From Geobacter sp. UBA2189 (GTDB taxonomy: Bacteria > Desulfobacterota > Desulfuromonadia > Geobacterales > Pseudopelobacteraceae): a stretch of DNA of 15,960 nucleotides. The stretch lies in the NCBI GenBank assembly GCA_002328035.1, contig DCVL01000063.1:27092-43051 (forward strand), read 5' to 3'. The translations under genes were made by a program, and so were the position numbers. Below the pieces are notes generated by a model that worked only from the letters and a program-made list of their open reading frames with translations, was not told where the DNA came from and searched no databases. Of this stretch, positions 8,486 to 15,283 are shown piece after piece; position 1 is the first letter of the stretch; every line of letters starts with the position of its first letter.

Positions 8486-8496
8486 AGTGTCGTATG

Positions 8497-8531
8497 AGCC
8501 ATGCAATGTTCTATTCAGACACTGCATGGCT
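8497..8531. other. Hairpin downstream of glmS, possible weak terminator
   Basis: AGCCATGCAATG (8497-8508) pairs with CACTGCATGGCT (8520-8531) with one mismatch around an 11-base loop. It is followed by a discontinuous T-rich tract (TTGATTTGCTTTT). It could end the kinase-regulator-glmS transcript, but the T tract is poor and it lies more than 100 bases after the stop. Confidence 0.4.
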
Positions 8532-8643
8532 TGATTTGCTTTTAGAACCCACTGTGCTCTCGCTCCTGACCAACCCAATCTGCAAGAGTAACTTATCATA
8601 AGCTTGAGTATGACCCCTCACACCATGCTATATAGAGGTGACC

Positions 8644-9207
8644 ATGAAACGCCCCAAGATAGCGCTCTTTGACCTTGACGGTACCCTTGCTGACTACGAT
8701 GGCCAACTGCTGAAGGAACTCCAGAAGTTCGCTTCACCCCATGAACCGCCACCGGTTCTTTATCAGGACATCCCTTACCTCGAAGCTCGGCGTCATGTCA
8801 TAACCTCGCAGTCAGGCTGGTTCCGCCATTTGCCCAAACTCAAACTCGGATGGGATGTTTTGGAGATAGCCAAAGAGATCGGATACTCCATCTCCATCCT
8901 TACCAAGGCTCCATCCCGGAAACATGCAGCCTGGTCTGAAAAGGTCAAGTGGTGTGCCAACCATCTGGAAGAGTACATTGATGGCGTCACCATTGCCCAC
9001 GACAAAGGCATGGTTTACGGTGCCCTGCTGGTAGACGACTGGCCTGAGTACGTGGAGAGTTGGCTGAAGCACCGTCCACGGGGATTGGTGATCATGCCGG
9101 CCAGCGATAATAATGTTGGTTTTAGCCATCCGAGTGTGGTGCGATACGATGGTAGCAATCTGGAAGAAGTAAGACAGCGGATGCAGGAAAGATTTGATGC
9201 AGCGTGA
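8644..9207 (+). CDS. HAD-superfamily phosphatase, 5'(3')-deoxyribonucleotidase-like
   Basis: This 187-residue protein has HAD motif I FDLDGTLAD (Asp10 nucleophile, Asp12 acid/base), motif II likely ILTKAPS (about 85-91), a candidate motif III Lys near 100-102 (EKVKWC), and motif IV LLVDDWPEY (Asp131-Asp132). Layout and size resemble the NT5C/deoxyribonucleotidase-like subgroup, which dephosphorylates nucleoside monophosphates, but the substrate is not provable. ATG at 8644 is chosen because GAGGTGA at 8635-8641 gives correct spacing to it; the in-frame GTG at 8638 lies inside that ribosome-binding site. It is soluble and stands alone between two repeat-containing gaps. Related genes are also common in phages, so mobility is possible but not shown. 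Confidence 0.75.
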   Translation: MKRPKIALFDLDGTLADYDGQLLKELQKFASPHEPPPVLYQDIPYLEARRHVITSQSGWFRHLPKLKLGWDVLEIAKEIGYSISILTKAPSRKHAAWSEKVKWCANHLEEYIDGVTIAHDKGMVYGALLVDDWPEYVESWLKHRPRGLVIMPASDNNVGFSHPSVVRYDGSNLEEVRQRMQERFDAA

Positions 9208-9245
9208 CACTTGTTCTGCTGTAGCTGACCGATATCAGAAGATTA

Positions 9246-9262
9246 TTTTGGATTATCCAAAA
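9246..9262. other. Short hairpin after the HAD gene
   Basis: TTTTGGA (9246-9252) and TCCAAAA (9256-9262) form a perfect 7-bp stem with a TTA loop, flanked by AT-rich sequence that adds two more pairs after a mismatch. There is no T tract on the plus strand, so it is not a convincing intrinsic terminator for the HAD gene. Confidence 0.4.
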
Positions 9263-9298
9263 CAAATAATTTGAAATCAATAATCAGTGCAGAAGCCG

Positions 9299-9329
9299 TT
9301 TCGATACCATCGAAACGATAGTATCGAAA
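9299..9329. repeat. 31-base near-perfect dyad (operator-like or REP-like)
   Basis: The outer arms TTTCGATAC (9299-9307) and GTATCGAAA (9321-9329) match perfectly. After one mismatch (9308/9320) the inner arms ATCG (9309-9312) and CGAT (9316-9319) also pair around an AAA loop, giving 13 of 14 paired positions. No T tract follows, so it is unlikely to be a terminator. It sits about 140 bases before the isochorismatase-like gene and could bind a dimeric regulator or be a mobile REP-type palindrome. Confidence 0.6.
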
Positions 9330-9466
9330 TACAACTGAACACTGGAATAATGAGCCGATTGAGCCCATTGTAAGTCCTTAAGACGATAATCATTTCAGAC
9401 ATACACGGCGACCTCATGGATTCGAGTGGCCGAACTGATAACTTCTAACAGAAAGCGAACCAACAG

Positions 9467-10018
9467 ATGAGTACAGCGTTGATCCTGATTGATATTCAGC
9501 AAGACTACTTTCCCGGAGGACGGATGGAGCTGGTTGGTAGCACAGAAGCCGCCGCTGCCGCCGCACGCTTACTGGCCACCTTCAGACAGACTGGCTGGCC
9601 GGTACTGCACATCCAGCACCTCTCCGTTCGGCCCAATGCCACCTTCTTCCTGTCAGACACGCCAGGTGTGGCCATCCACCCGATGGTGGCCCCTCTTTCC
9701 GACGAACTGGTCATTACCAAATACTTCCCCAACAGCTTTCGGGAGACTGACCTGCTTGAAAAGCTCCAAGCCGCAGGAGTTACACAACTCCTTATCTGTG
9801 GCATGATGACAAGCATGTGTGTTGATGCCACGGTCAGGGCAGCATTTGACCTAGGCTTTGAATGCACTGTTGCCAGTGATGCCTGTGCTACCCGCGATCT
9901 GGGCTTCAATGGTGAAACAATCCCGGCCAGCCACGTCCATGGTGCCTTTCTGGCAGCCCTGGGTGCTGTCTATGCCACCGTCAGAACCACTGATGACATC
10001 ATCCAAGGGATACAGTGA
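9467..10018 (+). CDS. Isochorismatase-family cysteine hydrolase
   Basis: This 183-residue protein has the family triad: Asp9 in LILIDIQQDYFPGG, Lys85 in VITKYFPNSF, and nucleophile Cys118 in CGMMTSMCVDAT. Members hydrolyse amides or ethers such as nicotinamide, N-carbamoyl compounds, ureidoacrylate or isochorismate; the actual substrate cannot be read here. No siderophore genes are adjacent, so a true isochorismatase is less likely than a nicotinamidase- or amidohydrolase-like enzyme. It is cytoplasmic, with no signal peptide. The Shine-Dalgarno is weak (GAAAGCGAA upstream). Its stop overlaps the recD2 GTG start (GTGA), so the two are probably co-transcribed, although no functional link is evident. 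Confidence 0.88.
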   Translation: MSTALILIDIQQDYFPGGRMELVGSTEAAAAAARLLATFRQTGWPVLHIQHLSVRPNATFFLSDTPGVAIHPMVAPLSDELVITKYFPNSFRETDLLEKLQAAGVTQLLICGMMTSMCVDATVRAAFDLGFECTVASDACATRDLGFNGETIPASHVHGAFLAALGAVYATVRTTDDIIQGIQ

Positions 10019-12177
10019 CCGACACGCCTCAAGAACACCTCTCCGGTTCCGTAGACCGGGTCACCTTCCACAGCGAGGAAAGCGGCTTCTGTGTCCTGCG
10101 GGTCAAGGTTAAGGGGCATCGCGAACTGATTACCGTCATCGGTTCTGCTGCCTCCATCACCCCTGGAGAGTACATCGACTGTCTGGGTATCTGGCACAAC
10201 GACAAGACCCATGGACTGCAGTTCAAGGCACACAACCTCAAGGTCGTGCCACCCACCACCCTGGAGGAGATTGAGAAATATCTTGGCTCCGGCATGGTCA
10301 AGGGGATCGGCCCACACTTCGCAAAAGTGCTGGTCAAGGCCTTCAAGGAACAGGTCTTTGATATCATCGAGACTGAACCGGAACGTCTCAAGACACTTCC
10401 CGGCATCGGCCCCAAACGTATAGAAAAGATAACCAGCGCATGGTCAGAACAGAAGGCAATTCGTGAGATCATGGTATTTCTCCAGTCCCACGGTGTCGGT
10501 ACCGGACGGGCAGTCAGGATTTACAAAACATACGGCGACGACTCCATTGCCAAGGTCACCGAAAATCCCTACCGTCTGGCCCTGGATATCCATGGAATCG
10601 GTTTCAAGACCGCTGACGTCATTGCCGGCAGGCTGGGTATCGCCCCCGACTCCCTTATCCGTGCCCAGGCCGGTGTCCGGCATGTGCTGCAGGAGTTCTC
10701 CGGTGACGGTCACTGCGCCGCCTATTGGGATACCCTGGTACAGGAATCATCCACACTGTTCCAGATAGATAAGCCGATCATTGAACAGGCCATCCTGGCC
10801 GAGATAGAGGCCGAGAACCTGGTGCAGGAAGAACAGGATGGTAAACCTATCCTCTTTCTCACCCCATTACAACGGGCCGAGCAGGGCATTGCCTCCAGCA
10901 TCAAGCGCCTCCTAGACGGTCATCCGCCCTGGTCAGGCATCCAGGCTGACAAGGCCATCCCTTGGGTTGAGCAGAAAACCGGCCTGGAACTTTCCCCTTC
11001 CCAACAGCAGGCAGTCCGGTTGGCACTCACCAGCAAGGTACTGGTCATTACTGGTGGCCCGGGGGTGGGTAAGACCACCCTGGTTAACAGCATCCTCCTG
11101 ATCCTCAGAGCCAAGGCACTCAACGTCACCCTCTGCGCACCCACCGGCCGGGCTGCCAAGCGGCTCTCCGAATCAACCGGCCTTGAGGCCAAGACCATCC
11201 ACCGCCTGCTGGAGTTTGACCCCCAGAGCTTCGGCTTCAAACGCAACAAGGACAACCCCCTGGAAACCGAACTGCTGGTCATAGACGAATCATCCATGGT
11301 TGACGTGTCCCTGATGAACCGGTTGCTTTCTGCCGTGCCGGACAAAGCAGGGCTCCTGATTGTCGGAGACGTTGACCAGCTTCCTTCAGTTGGCCCGGGA
11401 TCCGTCCTGGCAGATATCATTGATTCAGAAGCAGTTCCAACAGTCAGGCTGACCGAGATCTTCCGCCAGGCCGCAACATCAAAGATTATTACCAACGCCC
11501 ACCGGATTAACAAAGGTCAGCAACCACTCAACGCAGAAGGCAAGGAACTGTCCGACTTCTACTTTATTCCTGGCGACACCCCGGAAGAGATCCACGCCAA
11601 GCTGATTCAGGTGGTGACCGAGCGGATACCCAAGCGGTTCAACCTTGACCCGATCAAGGACATCCAGGTGCTCACCCCCATGAACCGGGGAGGGCTGGGC
11701 AGCTACTCTCTTAACAGTGAGCTGCAGGCAAAGCTGAACGGCTCGGCAGAACCGAAGATCACCAGATTCGGGGTTACCTTCTCTCCCGGCGACAAGGTAA
11801 TCCAGACCGTTAACAATTATGACAAGGAAGTCTTCAACGGCGACATCGGCAGGATACGGGAAATTGATACAGAGGAGAGCACCCTGCTGATTGAGTATGA
11901 CGGCAGGGATGTGGCCTATGAGTTCAGTGAGCTTGATGAGGTGCAGCTGGCCTATGCCACTTCGATCCATAAGAGTCAGGGCTCGGAATACCCGGCCGTA
12001 GTGATACCACTGGCCATGCAGCACTACACGCTACTGGAACGGAACCTGATCTATACTGGGGTGACCAGGGGCAAGAAGCTGGTGATCATCATCGGACAGC
12101 CTGAGGCATTGGCTATGGCGGTGAAGAATAGGAAGGTAACCAGGAGACTAACAAGATTGAAGGAAAGGTTTCCATAA
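10015..12177 (+). CDS. recD2: RecD2 family ATP-dependent DNA helicase
   Basis: This 720-residue superfamily 1B helicase is of the RecBC-independent RecD2 class, thought to unwind DNA 5'-3' and act in repair. The N terminus (GSVDRVTFHSEESGFCVLRV) is the typical RecD2 OB-like start. Helix-hairpin-helix motifs include LPGIGPKRIEKI (about 128-139) and IHGIGFKTADVIA (about 192-204). Walker A is TGGPGVGKT (346-354), APTGRAAKRL follows (375-384), Walker B is VIDESSMVD (422-430), and GDVDQLPSVGPG starts at 451. The C terminus has YATSIHKSQGSEYP and LIYTGVTRGKK (motifs V and VI region). GTG at 10015 overlaps the previous stop, and the length fits the family. It is GC-rich, in sharp contrast with the DNA that follows. 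Confidence 0.96.
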   Translation: MTDTPQEHLSGSVDRVTFHSEESGFCVLRVKVKGHRELITVIGSAASITPGEYIDCLGIWHNDKTHGLQFKAHNLKVVPPTTLEEIEKYLGSGMVKGIGPHFAKVLVKAFKEQVFDIIETEPERLKTLPGIGPKRIEKITSAWSEQKAIREIMVFLQSHGVGTGRAVRIYKTYGDDSIAKVTENPYRLALDIHGIGFKTADVIAGRLGIAPDSLIRAQAGVRHVLQEFSGDGHCAAYWDTLVQESSTLFQIDKPIIEQAILAEIEAENLVQEEQDGKPILFLTPLQRAEQGIASSIKRLLDGHPPWSGIQADKAIPWVEQKTGLELSPSQQQAVRLALTSKVLVITGGPGVGKTTLVNSILLILRAKALNVTLCAPTGRAAKRLSESTGLEAKTIHRLLEFDPQSFGFKRNKDNPLETELLVIDESSMVDVSLMNRLLSAVPDKAGLLIVGDVDQLPSVGPGSVLADIIDSEAVPTVRLTEIFRQAATSKIITNAHRINKGQQPLNAEGKELSDFYFIPGDTPEEIHAKLIQVVTERIPKRFNLDPIKDIQVLTPMNRGGLGSYSLNSELQAKLNGSAEPKITRFGVTFSPGDKVIQTVNNYDKEVFNGDIGRIREIDTEESTLLIEYDGRDVAYEFSELDEVQLAYATSIHKSQGSEYPAVVIPLAMQHYTLLERNLIYTGVTRGKKLVIIIGQPEALAMAVKNRKVTRRLTRLKERFP

Positions 12178-12229
12178 ATAAAAAATTATTGCAATCAGCC
12201 GAAAAATAATATAGAGACACATAAGTTTT

Positions 12230-12253
12230 CCTGAAGGTAAACTAGCCTGAAGG
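12230..12253 (+). repeat. Direct repeat CCTGAAGG before the small ORF
   Basis: CCTGAAGG occurs at 12230-12237 and 12246-12253, 16 bases apart. The second copy supplies the ribosome-binding site (GAAGGG) of the small ORF at 12263. It could be a duplicated leader or regulator site, or coincidence. Confidence 0.4.
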
Positions 12254-12262
12254 GTACAAAAT

Positions 12263-12436
12263 ATGGTATCAATCGATTTTATAGAAGAAATAATAAGGTT
12301 ACGCGAAGGCAAGGAAAGCGCCCAATTAAGAGAGTCTCTTAAGAACACCTTAGTAAAAACAGCTGAGCTGGGAGAAAGAAATATTCGTATTTTTGAACCA
12401 ACCTCAGAGCAATTAAGGCAGGCGTATAGCCTGTAA
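12263..12436 (+). CDS. Small hypothetical protein, 57 residues, upstream of the cysteine-protease-like gene
   Basis: The ORF begins MVSIDFIEEIIRLREG and ends LRQAYSL. The ATG is preceded by GAAGGG (12249-12254) at a good 8-base spacing, and an in-frame stop at 12248 rules out a longer form. The protein is charged and mostly helical in appearance (EEIIRLREGKESAQLRESLK), with no Cys, no signal peptide, no membrane segment and no double-glycine leader. I do not recognise the family. It is the first gene of the AT-rich cassette: its stop lies 18 bases before a strong terminator and 66 bases before the 854-residue gene, so it may share their regulation. An antitoxin, inhibitor or protease substrate is possible, or a decayed fragment. 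No convincing promoter was found; the best candidate (TTGCAA 12189, TATAGA 12210, 15-base spacer) is weak. Confidence 0.5.
   Translation: MVSIDFIEEIIRLREGKESAQLRESLKNTLVKTAELGERNIRIFEPTSEQLRQAYSL
12419..12433 (+). other. Small hairpin at the end of the 57-codon ORF
   Basis: CAGGC (12419-12423) and GCCTG (12429-12433) can pair around GTATA, just before the TAA stop. It lies 21 bases before the terminator stem. Ribosomes finishing the small ORF would cover it, so it could take part in attenuation, but no base-pairing with the terminator arms was identified. Confidence 0.3.
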
Positions 12437-12454
12437 AATCCTATTAAAACTCGT

Positions 12455-12485
12455 AAAAAGGACTAGCTAAGCTAGTCCTTTTTTT
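12455..12485 (+). terminator. Strong intrinsic terminator between the small ORF and the large gene
   Basis: AAAAAGGACTAGC (12455-12467) and GCTAGTCCTTTTT (12471-12483) form a perfect 13-bp stem around a TAA loop, with seven consecutive T residues (12479-12485). The A tract on the left arm makes it potentially bidirectional. Only 17 bases separate it from the ATG of the 854-residue gene, and these contain the ribosome-binding site AAAGGA (12491-12496), so there is no room for a promoter after the terminator. Confidence 0.85.
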
Positions 12486-12502
12486 GTTGAAAAGGATAAT
12501 AA

Positions 12503-15067
12503 ATGCCATCTGCAGATTATGTCGTTTCAAAATACGATCCATCAACACTTCACTTCTATATATATGGAATAGATAGCGATTCAGTTAATAAAAAGCAACA
12601 GATTGAGTATTTTAAAAACTATTTCAAGGCAAAAGATGTCAAAACTATTATCGTAGAAAATAATTACGTTGACAGGCATTACTTAGAAGATTATGCCGAA
12701 TATTATGTGAGATGCTTTTCAGAATATAAGAGATTCTGCAGAAGAATTCATTTCTTTTGTGATAAGTCATCAACAGGAACATTTACTGAAATAGAATTTA
12801 CCAAGTTTTTAGAAGGCAAACCAGATTCCCCAGTAACTGAAAAACGCCTTAATGATGATTACATAGGTTTTATTGTAATTAAACCACTTCCAGAAACTGT
12901 TATTGGACGGACGTGCCTAGAAGTATACGAAAGAGACTCTGCTACACACATAAGACACTATCCCGTGGTACGAGATTATGAAGTTGGCTTGTTTGGGGTT
13001 AAACTTACGGCACGAAGAACCCTCCCCTTTCAGGAACAAGACAAAGTTGTTGCCGCATGCGCAACTAGCGCCCTGTGGAGCCTTTTTCATGCAGCTACGA
13101 CCTTAAAATCATACCAGATCAAGTCACCAGCACAGATAACAAAAATTGCAACTGCACAAACACCTTTAAAATCATTCCCGCCTGCCGGTCTTACTCCTGA
13201 AATGATGGGATATGCGCTTCTTTCAGAAGGGCTTGAAGCTCATCATGTCTATTTTTCAAATGCCTATCACAATGAGCAAGCGGATGTCATTGATGTATGC
13301 AAAGAGCATGTTTACGCATATCTTGTGAGTAACATTCCGTTGATACTTGGTATTGACGTGTATGACCGTACAGAAGGCATAAGCAAAAAAACTTGTGCCA
13401 AATTCATCGGCAAACATGCTGTGACGGTAAGTGGATTTTCCTTGCCTTGTGCCCAGAACTACAATCTCGTCAAAGGTGGCCGCTTTTTAACAAAAGCAAC
13501 ATTTATAGATCAATTTTATGCTCATGATGATCAGGTAGGGCCATTTTCAAAAATATCTTTTCCTAGTAACCAAATGAACTTTCATGCGGACGAACCGTTT
13601 TCTTCCTTAGTGTACACAGGGAAAACTACAAATTATTTAGCCGTCGGACTTGATTCTGAATCTCCCAACTTTCTTGGAGCACCATCGAATTTAACCATAG
13701 GGCTCTACCATAAGATAAGAATACCATATCTCGAAATTCGTAAAGGTGTTTGTGGATTTAATGCCCTATTTAATGATTTTATTAACAAGTCAGAAAAAGT
13801 TAAAAGGCACATCTACAATGATTCATCAAGTGCTTTGATTTGGGATATACATTTGACGACTGCAACAGACTTGAAAGCAAGCATCTTTTCCGCGCAAACA
13901 ATTAAGGGCCCGCAACTACGGCACTTTTTGACTAAGAGTATTCCTAAATACTTATGGCGAGCACGTGCAGAGTATGAAGCCAATCCTATTTTTGAATTAT
14001 TATTTGACGCTACCGATATTCCACAAGGAGATGTTTTTTTCGATGCTATTGAGTATGCACACGAAACGAGGATGATCCTTGATTCAATTGCTAAGCTTAC
14101 TGTACCTAAACATGCTGGGGAATCTAGAGATCTATTGACAAAAATAATTTTAGGGCTTTCAAAGAGAAAAGATGCTGTTATTGATCAACTTGACCAACTG
14201 TATGGCGGTGCTCGCTTTCCTCTTCACATAAAGCCTTATGAATATGATTCCAGTGGCAAGTTAATTCCATTACAAGATGTTTTTGAAATCCCCTTAAGTC
14301 AAGGTTGTAGTCTAGATGCTGCTAAGAAATACCTATGGGCCGTCATGAAGTCGGGTACATTCGTATTTGCTGAAGAACAAGGAACCCCACCTCTTGGTCA
14401 CCCAAATCTTACAAGAGGTGCTGCAGCTAGGATTTGTGGTGAGATGTTTTTTGATCATGAGGCCTCAAAGTGGATATTAAATAATGCCTCTGGTAGATAT
14501 TCAATGTATGCGCCTGATATTAATACAACAACCTTGGCTAATGTAAAAAGTAATTTCATAGACAAATTTTTGCCAGAACATTCAGACTCTTTTGAAATTC
14601 GGTTGAGTGAATTTCATGGGGCTTTCGCTTATAATACGATTGAAAGCATTGTGGAAAAATGCCATGAAATATCCAATGATACCAACATTAATCATGATGC
14701 AATACTAATTTTATCGAGAAATTTATATCCTCTTTGTGCTGACAAAAATGTAGAATACGTTTTATCGAAAACAAATTTAGTGAATTCAACGCAGCAAGCC
14801 TCAATTGCTTGGCTCATTGCTCATCTGATTGAAACAAATCCACATATGATAACAAATTCTAGTGTCACTAAGATAATTTCAATTCTTGATAGCCTCAATA
14901 AAGATGCTAAGGCAGCAATGATGTCATTAATTACGTCTGTGTATGAACATCCAAACATTGGCAATAGCGAGCGCATTAAAATAATAGACACATTAAGAGA
15001 TCTGTATGCACAAGGTGTAGCGTTTACTGATACCGATGTATATCACAGAGTTACAAGCATAATCTAA
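12503..15067 (+). CDS. Large protein with putative papain/C39-like cysteine protease domain and helical C terminus
   Basis: This 854-residue protein is not a named family to me. Residues 1-118 are charged; 119-142 carry a distinctive YIGFIVIKPLPETVIGRTCL motif. A papain-like signature follows: Gln179 then Cys186 in EQDKVVAACATSALWSLF, His305 in GKHAVTVSGF, and a candidate third residue Asp342 or Asp343 in HDDQVGPF. Spacing fits a Cys-His-Asp protease fold. Middle regions hold WRARAEYEANPIFELLFDAT (485-504), then GHPNLTRGAAARICGE (632-647) with WILNNASGRYS (657-667). Residues about 700-854 look all-helical, possibly HEAT-like. No signal peptide or membrane segment is seen, so it is probably cytoplasmic. 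AAAGGA 6 bases upstream supports the start. It is AT-rich and likely acquired. It could be a defence effector, toxin or regulatory protease; catalysis is predicted, not shown. Confidence 0.8.
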   Translation: MPSADYVVSKYDPSTLHFYIYGIDSDSVNKKQQIEYFKNYFKAKDVKTIIVENNYVDRHYLEDYAEYYVRCFSEYKRFCRRIHFFCDKSSTGTFTEIEFTKFLEGKPDSPVTEKRLNDDYIGFIVIKPLPETVIGRTCLEVYERDSATHIRHYPVVRDYEVGLFGVKLTARRTLPFQEQDKVVAACATSALWSLFHAATTLKSYQIKSPAQITKIATAQTPLKSFPPAGLTPEMMGYALLSEGLEAHHVYFSNAYHNEQADVIDVCKEHVYAYLVSNIPLILGIDVYDRTEGISKKTCAKFIGKHAVTVSGFSLPCAQNYNLVKGGRFLTKATFIDQFYAHDDQVGPFSKISFPSNQMNFHADEPFSSLVYTGKTTNYLAVGLDSESPNFLGAPSNLTIGLYHKIRIPYLEIRKGVCGFNALFNDFINKSEKVKRHIYNDSSSALIWDIHLTTATDLKASIFSAQTIKGPQLRHFLTKSIPKYLWRARAEYEANPIFELLFDATDIPQGDVFFDAIEYAHETRMILDSIAKLTVPKHAGESRDLLTKIILGLSKRKDAVIDQLDQLYGGARFPLHIKPYEYDSSGKLIPLQDVFEIPLSQGCSLDAAKKYLWAVMKSGTFVFAEEQGTPPLGHPNLTRGAAARICGEMFFDHEASKWILNNASGRYSMYAPDINTTTLANVKSNFIDKFLPEHSDSFEIRLSEFHGAFAYNTIESIVEKCHEISNDTNINHDAILILSRNLYPLCADKNVEYVLSKTNLVNSTQQASIAWLIAHLIETNPHMITNSSVTKIISILDSLNKDAKAAMMSLITSVYEHPNIGNSERIKIIDTLRDLYAQGVAFTDTDVYHRVTSII

Positions 15068-15143
15068 TTGCTGCATTCAGCTTGTTAGCGGTTATAGTGA
15101 TCATCTTAGCATTCTGTTTTCCGGTGGTTGCCTGAGTCAGTTT

Positions 15144-15283
15144 AGGAGGCATTTGTGGGTTCGGGGGATGGTCTACATAGGGAATATTGGAAAAAACTGG
15201 CTAATATTGGAAATTCCCAGTCGCAGATCAACTGTTGGTTGCGGCACTGTCCAGTCACCATGCAGCACTGCAAAAGACACTGA
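15144..15283 (+). pseudogene. Possible 5' remnant of a lost gene fused to the TolC-type fragment
   Basis: A textbook AGGAGG (15144-15149) sits 5 bases before a GTG at 15155. The frame encodes MGSGDGLHREYWKKLANIGN and more, 42 residues to a TGA at 15281, but from about 15220 it runs out of frame through the TolC-type coding sequence. A start region this good on a meaningless short frame suggests the beginning of a gene cut at the junction. I do not recognise the peptide. Confidence 0.3.
15183..15212 (+). repeat. 10-bp direct repeat AATATTGGAA at the cassette/TolC junction
   Basis: Copies lie at 15183-15192 and 15203-15212, 20 bases apart, exactly where AT-rich DNA gives way to the TolC-type frame. 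It may mark the recombination point. The same 10-mer also occurs at 3855-3864, so it is not unique to this site. Confidence 0.4.

Larger units (their letters stand above)
12178..15204. other. AT-rich accessory segment between recD2 and a truncated TolC-type gene
   Basis: Immediately after the recD2 stop the base composition becomes strongly AT-rich, with frequent ATA, TTA and AGA codons that are scarce in recD2. It returns to GC-rich at about 15205-15220, inside a TolC-type coding frame that has lost its start. The segment holds a 57-codon ORF, a terminator and an 854-codon ORF. This is the pattern of horizontally acquired DNA. No integrase, transposase or clear flanking target duplication was seen, so the exact ends are approximate. 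Confidence 0.65.

Noticed and set aside
8604..8634. TTGAGT...TATATA as a promoter for the HAD phosphatase
   Set aside because: The spacer is 19 bases and the start point would fall near 8641, beyond the good ribosome-binding site at 8635-8641, so the mRNA would lack it.
9489..9909. Long alternative frames inside the isochorismatase-like gene
   Set aside because: GC-rich coding DNA often leaves other frames open; only the frame with the Asp-Lys-Cys triad is credible.
12495..12500. GATAAT before the 854-residue gene as a -10 box
   Set aside because: Transcription would begin after the ATG, and there is no -35 element at suitable distance.
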